DNA from: Neobacillus jeddahensis
GTDB taxonomy: Bacteria; Bacillota; Bacilli; Bacillales; Cytobacillaceae
Reading direction: 5' to 3'
Length of the DNA stretch: 64,000 nt
Assembly: GCF_000612625.1 (NCBI RefSeq)
Contig: NZ_CCAS010000015.1
Span: 21,875-85,874 of the forward strand
The notes below the pieces were generated by a model. The model did not search any database and was not told the DNA's origin. It saw nothing but the letters and a program-made list of their open reading frames with translations. Position 1 is the first letter of the stretch, and each line of letters starts with the position of its first letter. The translations under genes and the position numbers were made by a program. This document shows, piece after piece, positions 55,727 to 63,962 of this stretch.

Positions 55727-56857
55727 TCAATCTGTTATCGTGATAGGTAAGTAAATCGAAAAAGTGGTTTTATCATGCGATGAATCACACGTTAAATTCC
55801 CTTTATGTTTTTCAATGATCTCTTTACATACAAACAGACCAAGACCTGTTCCAAGTTTTTTTGTGGTAAAAAATGGTTCGAAAATAGTTTTTCGTAATTC
55901 TGCGGGAATGACTGGACCATTATTGGAAACACTTATTTTTATATTTTTACTATCATTCAAGCAACTAGTAATTTCTATGGTCGGATTAAGCACCTCGTAA
56001 TGATTTAAAACATCAATGGCATTAAAAATGATATTAATTAAAACTTGCCTTATTTCATCCGCATAACCATTCAGCGTAAAATCATCATCAATACTTTTTC
56101 TAATCTTCACTTTACTGTCAAGAATACTTGGATAAAGGAAATTTAAAACTTCTTCAATGAGATTATTTACCTTAAAATCAACTTTTTCCTTTCCGATTAA
56201 TTCCTTTTTTGAAAGTAATAAAAATTGGGATATGCGAAAATTGAGCTGATCTAATTCTCCTGATATAATGTCTAAGTATCTCATATTTGGATAATCTGCC
56301 TTCAGTAATTGAATAAATCCTTGCACCGAAGTGAGTGGGTTTCTGAATTCATGGATGAAACTTGAAGTCATCTGCCCAAGAAGTGTCAAACGATCCTGGT
56401 GTGTTGAGTCAATAACCATTGTCTTCTCTTCAATAATTTTATTTTTTGCTTCAGAGTAATGCGACACGGCAAAATATAAAAATTTATCAAAGCAAAAATT
56501 AACCATATTAATCGATTCTTGTAATTGCGGCCATGAGAAGCCTGTTTTACTTAAATAACTGTATAAAATAGTTCTACCAAGATTGACATTATAAACAAAA
56601 TCTCCAATGTTAATATCAGACATAACCCTTTCTTTAGATACGTGAATGGCAATTCTTTCTATAACCGATAATAATTCTTGTTTGGAAATGGTATTTATGG
56701 AAAGTAACACATTCAAAAGTGCTTCCCCATTTTCACGTATTTTCATTTTGAAAGGGTCACCTTGATTGATAAGAATGGCATCTTCCCATTCCTGAACTAA
56801 TTTGTCTTTGTTTTGATAAAAAAAATCGATCAAATCCGTTTGTTCTCCCGTAAACAT
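55727..56857 (-). CDS. Soluble sensor histidine kinase
   Basis: A 376-residue kinase without membrane helices. The N-terminal 145 residues are all-helical and resemble RsbR N-terminal sensors (FFYQNKDKLVQEWEDAIL). The kinase core has FIHEFRNPL with active His169, an N box (NIIFNAIDVL) and G boxes (TGLGLFVCKEIIEKH). The HEFRNPLTSVQGFIQLL segment resembles sporulation phosphorelay kinases. No response regulator is adjacent, as usual for such orphan kinases. GGGGGAA precedes the ATG. The signal is unknown. Confidence 0.87.
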   Translation of the reverse strand: MFTGEQTDLIDFFYQNKDKLVQEWEDAILINQGDPFKMKIRENGEALLNVLLSINTISKQELLSVIERIAIHVSKERVMSDINIGDFVYNVNLGRTILYSYLSKTGFSWPQLQESINMVNFCFDKFLYFAVSHYSEAKNKIIEEKTMVIDSTHQDRLTLLGQMTSSFIHEFRNPLTSVQGFIQLLKADYPNMRYLDIISGELDQLNFRISQFLLLSKKELIGKEKVDFKVNNLIEEVLNFLYPSILDSKVKIRKSIDDDFTLNGYADEIRQVLINIIFNAIDVLNHYEVLNPTIEITSCLNDSKNIKISVSNNGPVIPAELRKTIFEPFFTTKKLGTGLGLFVCKEIIEKHKGNLTCDSSHDKTTFSIYLPITITD

Positions 56858-57084
56858 GTTGTTTTCCCCCTATAGGTATTCACAAAACTGATTACCATTT
56901 AATTCGCTGATGAAAGCGAAAATCCTTTTAAAAATGAAATAAAAAAATTTTCCCTCAATTGGATATTTCATCCTTTTTGGTTTAATTCTTCTTTTTAGTA
57001 CAGTAAAAGATTACAACACGAAGTGATAATTTCTTGTAAAAATGTTTAAACAATAGTATATTTTTTATGGAAACAATTGAATAC

Positions 57085-57178
57085 TTCCACAGGGGGGGCT
57101 GCTGAAGGCGGCTGAGAGTGAACGTTCGAGTTCTGACCCTATGAACCTGTTAGTTAGCACTAGCGTAGGGATGTGGTT
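57085..57178 (+). promoter_or_regulatory. TPP riboswitch (THI element)
   Basis: All conserved parts are present: P1 CCACA/TGTGG (57087-57091 with 57172-57176), GGGGGGCTG, the CTGAGAGTGAA core, GACCCTATGAACCTG, and TAGCGTAGGGA. It turns off the downstream thiamine transporter gene when thiamine diphosphate is plentiful. A terminator follows at 57189. Confidence 0.96.
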
Positions 57179-57188
57179 TGCCGATATG

Positions 57189-57232
57189 AAAAGCAATGCA
57201 GACAATCCTCACCGTCAAGCATTGCTTTTTTT
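57189..57232 (+). terminator. Riboswitch-controlled terminator
   Basis: AAAAGCAATGC (57189-57199) and GCATTGCTTTTTTT (57219-57232) form the stem and T-run, directly after the TPP aptamer. Confidence 0.9.
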
Positions 57233-57253
57233 GTTTTTTATTAAGATAAGAAA

Positions 57254-57402
57254 GCATAAATTTTGACTTTGAGAATGGTCCAGCTCCAGGCGCCATCGGC
57301 TCGAGGTCACAAGCCAATCCGTCGAGAAGGTTAAAGAACAACCTTCCCGCCGGCTCGTCTTGTGCTTGTCGCCGATAGTCGGGCGCCTTGTGCTTTTCTT
57401 AT
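57254..57402 (+). repeat. GC-rich intergenic repeat, full copy
   Basis: A GC-rich block between the riboswitch terminator and thiT: left end CTTTGAGAATGGTCC and AGCTCCAGGCGCC, right end GGGCGCCTTGTGCTTTTC. GCCATCGGC and GCCGAT pair near the ends, and AAGGTT and AACCTT form an inner hairpin. It codes for no plausible protein. The two ends, joined at GGCGCC, recur at 19199-19262. Similar GC-rich elements are common in Bacillaceae genomes (recalled, not searched). Confidence 0.7.
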
Positions 57403-57470
57403 TTTGTGGCACCATATGACTTCTGGAAGAGATCAACTAAGTCCAAATAGATATACAGGGGGAGAAGTTG

Positions 57471-58061
57471 GTGAATCAAAAAAGGAGTAACACATTATTT
57501 ATTTCAGAGGTGGCTGTATTTACAGCGCTGGCATATTTATTAGATTTTGTAGCGGGAATTTTATCATTAAAAATTTGGCCGCAGGGTGGTTCCATTTCGA
57601 TTGCGATGGTGCCGATCTTTCTGATGGCCTATCGATGGGGAATCAAGGGTGGTCTTTTAACAGGCTTTTTATTAGGATTATTACAGTTCATTTTGGGATT
57701 TGCACAAATTTATACGATTGTTCAAGGCATCATCGATTATTTTATCGCGTTTACGGTTGTCGGGTTTGCAGGGATTTTTGCAAGTCAGGTGAGAAATGCA
57801 ATTGATGAACAGAAAAAAGGCAAATGGGTTGCCTATGTCCTAATAGGGGCGTTTTTGGGAAGTGCCCTGAGGTACCTGTGTCATGTTGTTTCAGGAATTG
57901 TCTTTTTTGGGGAATATGCGCCAAAAGGACAGCCGGTAGCGGTTTATTCATTACTATATAATGGAACATTTATGTTACCAAGTTTTATTATCAGTGCGAT
58001 TATCATCATCCTAGTTATGAGTGCTATGCCCAAGAAAATGGTGGTCCAAAAAATGCGATAA
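57471..58061 (+). CDS. thiT: Thiamine ECF transporter S component ThiT
   Basis: The thiamine-binding S component of an ECF transporter, about 196 residues with six helices. The L1 signature WPQGGSISIAMVPIFL and the later GIIDYFIAF and ALRYLCHVVSG segments are typical of ThiT (B. subtilis YuaJ). It works with a shared energizing module coded elsewhere. The GTG at 57471, 6-7 nt after GGGGGAG, is preferred over the adjacent TTG. The TPP riboswitch upstream confirms the function. Confidence 0.94.
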   Translation: MNQKRSNTLFISEVAVFTALAYLLDFVAGILSLKIWPQGGSISIAMVPIFLMAYRWGIKGGLLTGFLLGLLQFILGFAQIYTIVQGIIDYFIAFTVVGFAGIFASQVRNAIDEQKKGKWVAYVLIGAFLGSALRYLCHVVSGIVFFGEYAPKGQPVAVYSLLYNGTFMLPSFIISAIIIILVMSAMPKKMVVQKMR

Positions 58062-58073
58062 GAATCGGGAAAA

Positions 58074-58104
58074 GGAAAAGAGGCGACTCTTTTCCTTTTT
58101 TTTT
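58074..58104 (+). terminator. Terminator after thiT
   Basis: GGAAAAGAG and CTCTTTTCC pair around GCGA, followed by nine T residues. Confidence 0.92.
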
Positions 58105-58176
58105 GCAAATAGTTCGAACTTTTGTCAAATATATTATGCCAATTTCCCACAGGAGGGTGTTAAGATACGATTATAA

Positions 58177-58191
58177 AGATAATCATTCTCA
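58177..58191. promoter_or_regulatory. Fur box before feoA
   Basis: AGATAATCATTCTCA matches the 7-1-7 Fur consensus TGATAATNATTATCA at all but two positions. It lies 24 nt before the feoA start, so iron repression is expected. Confidence 0.65.
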
Positions 58192-58214
58192 ATTACGGAT
58201 AGGGTGATAAATAC

Positions 58215-58439
58215 ATGTTTGAATCTTTAAAAATGGGCGATAAAGGGAAAATCATTGACATTTCTCGAGTAGGAAAGTTGGTTCAAAGACGATTGTTAGA
58301 TTTAGGTATTACAGAAGGCTCAGAGGTATGTGTGAAATGTGTGATGCCCTTTGGTGGTCCTGTTATGATCGAATCATGTGGACAATGTGTGGGAATTCGC
58401 CGCAAAGAGGCAGTCCAAATTGAAGTGGTGAGACTATAA
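58215..58439 (+). CDS. feoA: Ferrous iron transport protein FeoA
   Basis: A 74-residue SH3-like protein that supports FeoB. LGITEGSEVCVKCVMPFGGPVMIES (as LGITEGSEVCVK and PFGGPVMIE) and IRRKEAVQIEV fit the family. AGGGTGA lies 7 nt before the ATG. The stop overlaps the feoB start by one base (TAATG), so the two are coupled. Confidence 0.94.
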   Translation: MFESLKMGDKGKIIDISRVGKLVQRRLLDLGITEGSEVCVKCVMPFGGPVMIESCGQCVGIRRKEAVQIEVVRL

Positions 58440-60442
58440 TGGAAATCGCTCTAATCGGTAACCCAAATACAGGTAAAACATCCTTATTTAATAATTTAAC
58501 CGGTTCTTATGCATACGTGGGAAACTGGAGTGGAGTAACAGTTGAAAAAAAGGTTGGGGTTTTCAAAAATAATATTGGTCAGCTTATCGATCTACCGGGA
58601 GTATATACGTTAAATCCCCTTTCAAAAGACGAGGGAGTAGTTACGTCTTACTTTTTAAATGAAGCAGTTGATCGGCTGCTGAATATATTAGATGCCTCCC
58701 AATTAGAACGAAATTTACATTTAACGTTACAGTTACTAGAGTTTGAAAAGCCAGCATTAATTGGCTTAAATATGATTGATGTGGCTAATAAGCGGGGAAT
58801 TCAAATTGATGCTTCGAAGCTATCGAAAATTCTCGGAGTACCTGTTGTTCCTGTTGTCGCCCGAAATGGAAAAGGCTGTGATAAGTTGGTTGATGTTATT
58901 GCAACGAAATCCATCCAACCGGCAAACAAGAATCTTGTGTGCTATGGCCAAGCGGTTGAGTCAGCTATAGCAGCCATTACTGGTGAAATGACGGCTAAAA
59001 CAAATCATTCGACACGCTTTCTTGCGATTCAATATATTGAAGGAAATGAATATGTACGAAACTACGTCAATCATATTGCTGATCAGCAAAAGCTAACTTC
59101 CATCTTGGAAGAGTTGGAATCTCAATTACTAAATCAATATGATACAAAATCATTAGCTAATTTCATTTATACTAAAAGAAAAGAAGTTATTGAGAAGATA
59201 GTGGCAGAGGTTGCCCGAAAAGGTGATGCAACGATTCCTTTATCGGAGAAAATTGATAGCATTGTCACGAATCGTTATTTGGGGCTGCCGATATTTTTGC
59301 TGCTTATGTACTTCATGTTTATGCTAACCTTTGATTGGTTGGGAACTCCGTTATCGGATGCACTAGATGGTCTGTTAACAGGTCCAGTTACGTCGGGGAT
59401 CGAATCAGCCTTAGGCGCTATTCATGCATCGGCCTTTATTCATGCTCTTATCTTAGAAGGATTAGTAGCGGGGGTTGGTGGTGTACTCGTATTCGTTCCA
59501 CAAATTTTTATATTATTCTTCTTTATTTCTTTATTAGAGGATTCCGGATACATGGCACGTGTTGCTTTAGTTATGGATAGAATTATGGAATCTGTCGGTT
59601 TAAATGGAAAGGCGTTTATTCCAATGATAATTGGCTTTGGCTGTAATGTTCCAGGAATTATGGCTGCTAGAACGATAGAAACCCCAAGGGAAAGGCTGTT
59701 AACTGTGTTACTTACGCCGTTAATGTCCTGTTCGGCGAGGTTACCCGTATATGCCTTGTTTGTGGGAGCCTTCTTCGCTGGTCATAAGGCGTTTATCGTT
59801 TTAAGTTTATATGTTCTCGGAATTGTCATGGTCTTAATCCTTGCGAAAATCTTTTCATCTACCGTTTTAAAATCTGAAACGTCATTATTCGTTATCGAAC
59901 TGCCACCTTATCGCCTTCCACAGTTCCAATCACTATGGAGAAGTACCTGGGATAAAGGAAAAGGGTTTGTAAGAAAGGCTGGTACATTTATCTTTGCAGG
60001 GTCGGTCATCATCTGGCTCTTATCTTACGCTGGTCCAGGGGGCTTGGAAGTCGATATGGATGATAGCTTCCTAGCAGCGATTGGAAATGTAATCGCGCCA
60101 ATTTTTGCACCTATCGGCTTTGGAACATGGCAGGCAGCCGCTTCATTAATTACAGGTTTCCTGGCAAAAGAAGCGATTATCTCGACGATGAATATCATTT
60201 ATTTTGTTCCTAATGATGCTAGTCTTCAAGCGTTATTGGCAGATTTTTATACACCGCTTTCTGCTTATAGTTTCATGGTTTTTATTTTATTGTATATTCC
60301 TTGCTTGGCAACAGTTGCGACAATTTATAAGGAAACCAACTCTAAAAAGTGGACTGCATTTTCGATGATTTATGCCTTTGTGATTGCCTATGTATTAGCT
60401 TTAATCATTTATCAAGGTGGAAGGTTAATTGGACTTGTCTAA
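58439..60442 (+). CDS. feoB: Ferrous iron transporter FeoB
   Basis: A 667-residue Fe2+ transporter. The N-terminal GTPase domain has G1 GNPNTGKTSLFN (7-18), GNWSGVTVEKKVG, G3 DLPGVYTL and G4 NMID. The membrane part (from about 285) has the two Gate motifs, GFGCNVPGIMAARTIE and the later SLITGFLAKEAIIST. The length matches Bacillus FeoB (about 664). A Fur box upstream fits iron control. A Cys-rich partner gene follows after 20 nt. Confidence 0.96.
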   Translation: MEIALIGNPNTGKTSLFNNLTGSYAYVGNWSGVTVEKKVGVFKNNIGQLIDLPGVYTLNPLSKDEGVVTSYFLNEAVDRLLNILDASQLERNLHLTLQLLEFEKPALIGLNMIDVANKRGIQIDASKLSKILGVPVVPVVARNGKGCDKLVDVIATKSIQPANKNLVCYGQAVESAIAAITGEMTAKTNHSTRFLAIQYIEGNEYVRNYVNHIADQQKLTSILEELESQLLNQYDTKSLANFIYTKRKEVIEKIVAEVARKGDATIPLSEKIDSIVTNRYLGLPIFLLLMYFMFMLTFDWLGTPLSDALDGLLTGPVTSGIESALGAIHASAFIHALILEGLVAGVGGVLVFVPQIFILFFFISLLEDSGYMARVALVMDRIMESVGLNGKAFIPMIIGFGCNVPGIMAARTIETPRERLLTVLLTPLMSCSARLPVYALFVGAFFAGHKAFIVLSLYVLGIVMVLILAKIFSSTVLKSETSLFVIELPPYRLPQFQSLWRSTWDKGKGFVRKAGTFIFAGSVIIWLLSYAGPGGLEVDMDDSFLAAIGNVIAPIFAPIGFGTWQAAASLITGFLAKEAIISTMNIIYFVPNDASLQALLADFYTPLSAYSFMVFILLYIPCLATVATIYKETNSKKWTAFSMIYAFVIAYVLALIIYQGGRLIGLV

Positions 60443-60462
60443 TTTGAAATGAGGTGCGGCAA

Positions 60463-60618
60463 ATGATCGCGAGTATTATTATTGGAATTGTAATTTTTGG
60501 ATATGCTGGCTGGGCACTTGTTAGGTTTATCAATAAATCAAAACAGGGAAAATGCGCTGCCTGTGGGGTCAAGGATTCATGTTCCAGTCAATGCAGTCCT
60601 ATCGTTAAAAATAAATAA
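60463..60618 (+). CDS. FeoB-associated Cys-rich membrane protein
   Basis: A 51-residue protein: one N-terminal helix (IASIIIGIVIFGYAGWALV) and a tail with four Cys (KCAACGVKDSCSSQC). This is the pattern of the small FeoB-associated Cys-rich proteins found after feoB in Firmicutes. GAGGTG lies 6-8 nt before the ATG. Possibly a metal-binding or stabilising partner of FeoB. The last gene of the feo operon. Confidence 0.9.
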   Translation: MIASIIIGIVIFGYAGWALVRFINKSKQGKCAACGVKDSCSSQCSPIVKNK

Positions 60619-60627
60619 GCCCCGATT

Positions 60628-60718
60628 GAAACTGCTATCATTGCTGATAGCAGTTTCAGATTGTCGACAAAAGGCATCGAGAGGCCTCCCTTTCGGTGTC
60701 TTTTGTCATTTTTGGATA
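60628..60718 (+). terminator. Tandem hairpins ending the feo operon
   Basis: GAAACTGCTATCA and TGATAGCAGTTTC (60628-60657) form a perfect 13-bp stem without a T-run. A second stem, GACAAAAG with CTTTTGTC (about 60665-60711), is followed by ATTTTTGG. Confidence 0.75.
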
Positions 60719-60736
60719 GGATTGCGGTTAAAATAC

Positions 60737-60864
60737 GTTGATTTCCGCTCCAGGCGCTTGCTTTCCAGGGGGCAGGCGGTGAGCTTCCTCGTCGCTACGC
60801 TCCTGCGGGATCTCACCTGTCCTGCTAATCCCCCAGGAGTCAAGCGCCTTCCGCTCCAATCAAC
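60737..60864. repeat. 128-bp GC-rich palindromic repeat, full copy
   Basis: The ends are inverted: GTTGATTTCCGCTCC at 60737 and GGAGCGGAA-type sequence ending in AATCAAC at 60864. Inside, AGGCGCTTG and CAAGCGCC-T form a second inverted pair, flanked on both sides by TTCCGCTCC. The interior is GC-rich and codes for nothing plausible. A collapsed copy is at 12449-12470. Elements of this kind are recalled as abundant in Bacillaceae, not checked. Confidence 0.75.
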
Positions 60865-60873
60865 TAGTTTGGC

Positions 60874-60960
60874 TCACACTAAAGCAGGTTGCCAAGTCCA
60901 AGTTGCCATTTTCTTCAAATTCATGGCAGCAAACGTAAGCATCGCCTTCACTTTTTTCAT
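60874..60960 (-). pseudogene. 3' relic of an IS transposase gene
   Basis: The minus strand codes for 28 residues, MKKVKAMLTFAAMNLKKMA then TWTWQPALV and a stop. The stretch LTFAAMNLKKMA is like the C terminus of IS1182-type transposases. Nothing upstream continues the protein, and no inverted repeats were found. It abuts the 128-bp repeat. An old insertion remnant is the likely reading. Confidence 0.55.
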
Positions 60961-61026
60961 AAAATTTGATTGATACAGGGAACTTGTGTAAAATTACACT
61001 AGATGGAATTGAAGGAAGGGCTAAAT

Positions 61027-61482
61027 GTGACCAGGGAAGAGATCATAATGCAAGTTTCTGAAAAGCTTCGTCTGATCCGGACTGAGGCTGGGTATACACA
61101 GGATAAAATGGCGGATGTCATTGGTGTATCAAAGAAAACACTTGTACAAATTGAAAAAGGAAGAGTTTTAGCGAACTGGTCAACAGTGGTCTCAATCTGT
61201 GCCTTGTTTCGGGAAGCGGAAACAGTCCAATTTTTATTTGGAAACGAGCCTCTTGAGGTACTAGAAACAGTTGCCCTTGATGGCATTGATGTTCGTAAAA
61301 CGAAAACAATGGGCGGTAGAATTTGGTGGAGAGTACTATCACAAAAAAAAGGCTTTATTCTCCAACAAAATATATTAAGCAAACATTTTCGGATATTGGA
61401 TGAAAGAAATTACCGCATCTTTAGTAGTTTTGATGAAAAACATTCAAAACAGCGCTTTAAAGAACTGACAAAAAGTATATAA
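61027..61482 (+). CDS. Xre-type helix-turn-helix regulator
   Basis: A 151-residue protein with an N-terminal HTH of the Cro/CI type (KLRLIRTEAGYTQDKMADVIGVSKKTLVQIEKGR, about 12-45; key parts YTQDKMADVIGVS and KTLVQIEKGR). The C-terminal half (GGRIWWRVLSQKKGFILQQN, ILDERNYRIFSSFDE) is unrecognised and may sense a ligand or partner. The GTG at 61027, 6 nt after GGAAGGG, is preferred over an ATG eight codons earlier. Monocistronic; target genes unknown. Confidence 0.82.
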   Translation: MTREEIIMQVSEKLRLIRTEAGYTQDKMADVIGVSKKTLVQIEKGRVLANWSTVVSICALFREAETVQFLFGNEPLEVLETVALDGIDVRKTKTMGGRIWWRVLSQKKGFILQQNILSKHFRILDERNYRIFSSFDEKHSKQRFKELTKSI

Positions 61483-61493
61483 TTGGAAACACT

Positions 61494-61526
61494 AAAAAGA
61501 CGAGGTTTCGGCCCCGTCTTTTTTAT
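61494..61526 (+). terminator. Terminator after the Xre-type gene
   Basis: AAAAAGACGAGG pairs with CCCCGTCTTTTTT around a short loop. Confidence 0.88.
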
Positions 61527-61619
61527 ATGATTGAATTCTTGCTGAACCGTCATAAAAACTCTTTAATTATCGAAAATTATAGCTGTTATAGAAGATTATA
61601 GATAAAGGATGTCATCGAA

Positions 61620-63668
61620 TTGGTATATAAAGATTTAGGAAATGACATTTTTCAGAACTTAAAAAAGTGGCATTTGCTTCAAGTAATCGTGTTAATCGTG
61701 TTGATCACCATCCTTAGTTTTTTCGGCCTTCTTGCTTATTTTTCAAAGGATGCTGATATATCAGAGCTGAAAAATGAACTTCCACAACCAACTATTTTTT
61801 ATGATTTAAATGGAAACGTGGCAAGTAAGGTATCAGCTAATAAAAATGAAGGAGTTCCCATTAAAGAAGTTCCAGTTTCTATGAAAGATGCGATCGTTGC
61901 TATTGAGGATCATCGATTTTATCAACATAACGGTGTTGATTTAATTGGTACATCAAGAGCGCTCATTCGCGATATAAAAGCAGGTGGGATGGTTGAAGGT
62001 GGGAGTACGATCACGCAGCAATTAACGAAAAATACCATTCTAACTTCTGAAAAAACAATCAAAAGGAAAATGCAGGAAGTATTTCTCGCTATTGCAGTGG
62101 AACGGGAATATTCAAAACAGGAAATCTTGCAAATGTATTTGAACCAAATTTACTTTGGCAATGGTGCCTATGGGATTAAACAAGCTGCCAGCAAATACTT
62201 TGCAAAAGATGTAAAGGACCTTTCAATCAGTGAATCTGCCCTATTAGCTGGGCTTATAAAGGCACCATCAGCCCTAAATCCATATGATCATATGGAAAAA
62301 GCCAAAGAAAGACGGAATATCGTGTTACTTCAAATGATGAAACAAGACTTAATATCGAGTCAGCAATATGAGAAAGCAAAGAATGAAAAAATAGTCTTGA
62401 ATGATAAGGGTGGCGACCCGTTCCGCGGGAAGTTCCCCTATTATGTGGATCAAGTATTAGATGAAGCCATTAAGCAATACGGATTTACTCAGGATGATTT
62501 GTTGACTGGAGGCTACCAGATTTATACGGAGCTTGATCCAACCATGCAAACAGCGATGGAGAATACCTATCAAAAGAATGAATTATTCCCAAAAGGAACC
62601 GATCGACTTGTTCAAAGTGGTGGGGTTTTACTTGATCCAAAAACGGGTGGGATTAGAGCGCTTGTTGGTGGAAGAGGGGAGCATACCTTTAGGGGATATA
62701 ACCGTGCCACACAATTACAGACCCAACCTGGTTCTTCATTTAAACCATTAGCGGTTTATACTCCGGCTCTTGAAGAAGGATGGAAGATAACAGACATGTT
62801 AAAAGATGAACCAGTGAAGTTTGGTGATTATCAACCTAGTAATTATGATTACCAATATGAAGGTGAAGTACCTATGTATGATGCGGTAAAGGAGTCAAAA
62901 AATGTTTCTGCCGTATGGCTCCTTAATGAGATAGGGATTGATAAAGGGATGAATGCTGTTAAACGTTTCGGTATTTCCTTGGATCAGGAGGATGATAATC
63001 TATCAATGGCGCTTGGCGGGTTGCATAAAGGTGTCTCACCCTTAAATATGGCTGAAGCTTTTGCCGTCTTTCCTAATCATGGAATGAGGATGAAGGCACA
63101 TGTGATCACCAAAATTGTTAATGCCGATGGCAAGGTTGTTGCTGAACAGAAATCTCACCGGGAACAGGTCACAACAAAAGCGGTAACTGACAATATGACA
63201 ACGATGCTTCTCGGGGTTGTTGAACAGGGGACGGGAAGTGCAGCGCAAATTCCTGGGAGGGAAACAGCTGGAAAAACAGGCTCTACCCAAGTTCCTATTA
63301 AAGGGATTAATGGCTTGAAGGATCAATGGTTTGTGGGGTATACTCCACAGCTAGTGGGTGCGATCTGGGTCGGTTATGATCAGACGGATGCGGAGCATTA
63401 TATAACATCAACGACTGGGACCGGTTCGGCTGTTGTTTTCCGTGAAGTAATGAAGGAAGCGCTAAGCCAATTACCAAATGAGAGTTTTAAGGTGCCACAT
63501 ATTTCTGGCCTGATTGAACAGCAAAAGAAGGAAGAAGAAGCGAAAAATTATAACGGCTTTCAAGAAAACTTTAACAATGAAGTACAAAAGTGGGAAGAAA
63601 AGTGGAACAAGCAAAAAGAAAAATGGGATAAGAAAGGAAAGAATAAAGGGAAACCGAAGCCACATTAA
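61620..63668 (+). CDS. Class A penicillin-binding protein (PBP1A family)
   Basis: A 682-residue bifunctional cell-wall synthase. One membrane anchor (about 18-40) precedes the glycosyltransferase domain (GT51; EDHRFYQHNG with catalytic Glu96, GGSTITQQLTKN) and the transpeptidase domain (active Ser372 in SSFK, later KTGST). The C-terminal 45 residues are a Lys/Glu-rich charged tail. The size and form recall the sporulation PBPs PbpF/PbpG (PBP2c/2d) of Bacillus; which one is not settled. The start is TTG, about 9 nt after AAAGGATG. Confidence 0.93.
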   Translation: MVYKDLGNDIFQNLKKWHLLQVIVLIVLITILSFFGLLAYFSKDADISELKNELPQPTIFYDLNGNVASKVSANKNEGVPIKEVPVSMKDAIVAIEDHRFYQHNGVDLIGTSRALIRDIKAGGMVEGGSTITQQLTKNTILTSEKTIKRKMQEVFLAIAVEREYSKQEILQMYLNQIYFGNGAYGIKQAASKYFAKDVKDLSISESALLAGLIKAPSALNPYDHMEKAKERRNIVLLQMMKQDLISSQQYEKAKNEKIVLNDKGGDPFRGKFPYYVDQVLDEAIKQYGFTQDDLLTGGYQIYTELDPTMQTAMENTYQKNELFPKGTDRLVQSGGVLLDPKTGGIRALVGGRGEHTFRGYNRATQLQTQPGSSFKPLAVYTPALEEGWKITDMLKDEPVKFGDYQPSNYDYQYEGEVPMYDAVKESKNVSAVWLLNEIGIDKGMNAVKRFGISLDQEDDNLSMALGGLHKGVSPLNMAEAFAVFPNHGMRMKAHVITKIVNADGKVVAEQKSHREQVTTKAVTDNMTTMLLGVVEQGTGSAAQIPGRETAGKTGSTQVPIKGINGLKDQWFVGYTPQLVGAIWVGYDQTDAEHYITSTTGTGSAVVFREVMKEALSQLPNESFKVPHISGLIEQQKKEEEAKNYNGFQENFNNEVQKWEEKWNKQKEKWDKKGKNKGKPKPH

Positions 63669-63673
63669 CAATG

Positions 63674-63702
63674 AAAGGCACGAGGAAATTCGTGCCTTTT
63701 AA
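63674..63702 (+). terminator. Terminator after the PBP gene
   Basis: AAAGGCACGA and TTCGTGCCTTTT pair around GGAAA. Confidence 0.88.
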
Positions 63703-63727
63703 ATTTAAGGATTCTGAAAAATGGGAA

Positions 63728-63756
63728 TTGACTTTCAAATAGACTAGTGATAATCT
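63728..63756 (+). promoter_or_regulatory. Sigma-A-type promoter at the right edge
   Basis: TTGACT (63728-63733) and TAATCT (63751-63756) have a 17-nt spacer; GATAAT overlaps as an alternative -10. It lies 39 nt before a short open frame. Confidence 0.6.
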
Positions 63757-63794
63757 AACAAAGGAAGAAAAAATAGGAAATGGAGGGTTATAAA

Positions 63795-63869
63795 ATGAAT
63801 TATCTTCAACAACTACAATTCTCAACTACATTCACTTATGTAACCTGTCCTAAGGAACTACTTTCCTAA
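63795..63869 (+). CDS. Short open frame of 24 residues (possible leader peptide)
   Basis: ATG at 63795, 7 nt after GGAGGG, codes for MNYLQQLQFSTTFTYVTC then PKELLS and TAA. A promoter lies just upstream and a terminator-like hairpin (63901) just downstream. The same frame continues open past the stop for 36 codons (PFYDEMMKWSNAGYVHDFEP...), so a nonsense-interrupted small protein is an alternative. No function is recognised. Confidence 0.45.
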   Translation: MNYLQQLQFSTTFTYVTCPKELLS

Positions 63870-63900
63870 CCTTTCTATGATGAAATGATGAAATGGTCAA

Positions 63901-63947
63901 ACGCAGGTTACGTTCATGATTTTGAACCGTATCCTGTGTTTTTTTGT
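63901..63947 (+). terminator. Terminator-like hairpin after the short frame
   Basis: ACGCAGG (63901-63907) and CCTGTGT (63933-63939) pair with one wobble, extended by TACG/CGTA and TTCA/TGAA, followed by seven T residues. It could be an attenuator. Confidence 0.65.
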
Positions 63948-63962
63948 CTCTTTAATGAAGGG

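Noticed and set aside
57215..57436. Open frame across the GC-rich repeat on the minus strand
   Set aside because: It lies inside the folded intergenic repeat, has odd composition (many Ser, Arg, Trp) and no ribosome binding site.
60497..60973. 158-codon open frame overlapping the end of the feo operon
   Set aside because: It overlaps the well-supported FeoB partner gene in another frame, crosses a perfect terminator-like hairpin, the GC-rich repeat and the transposase relic; composition is not protein-like.
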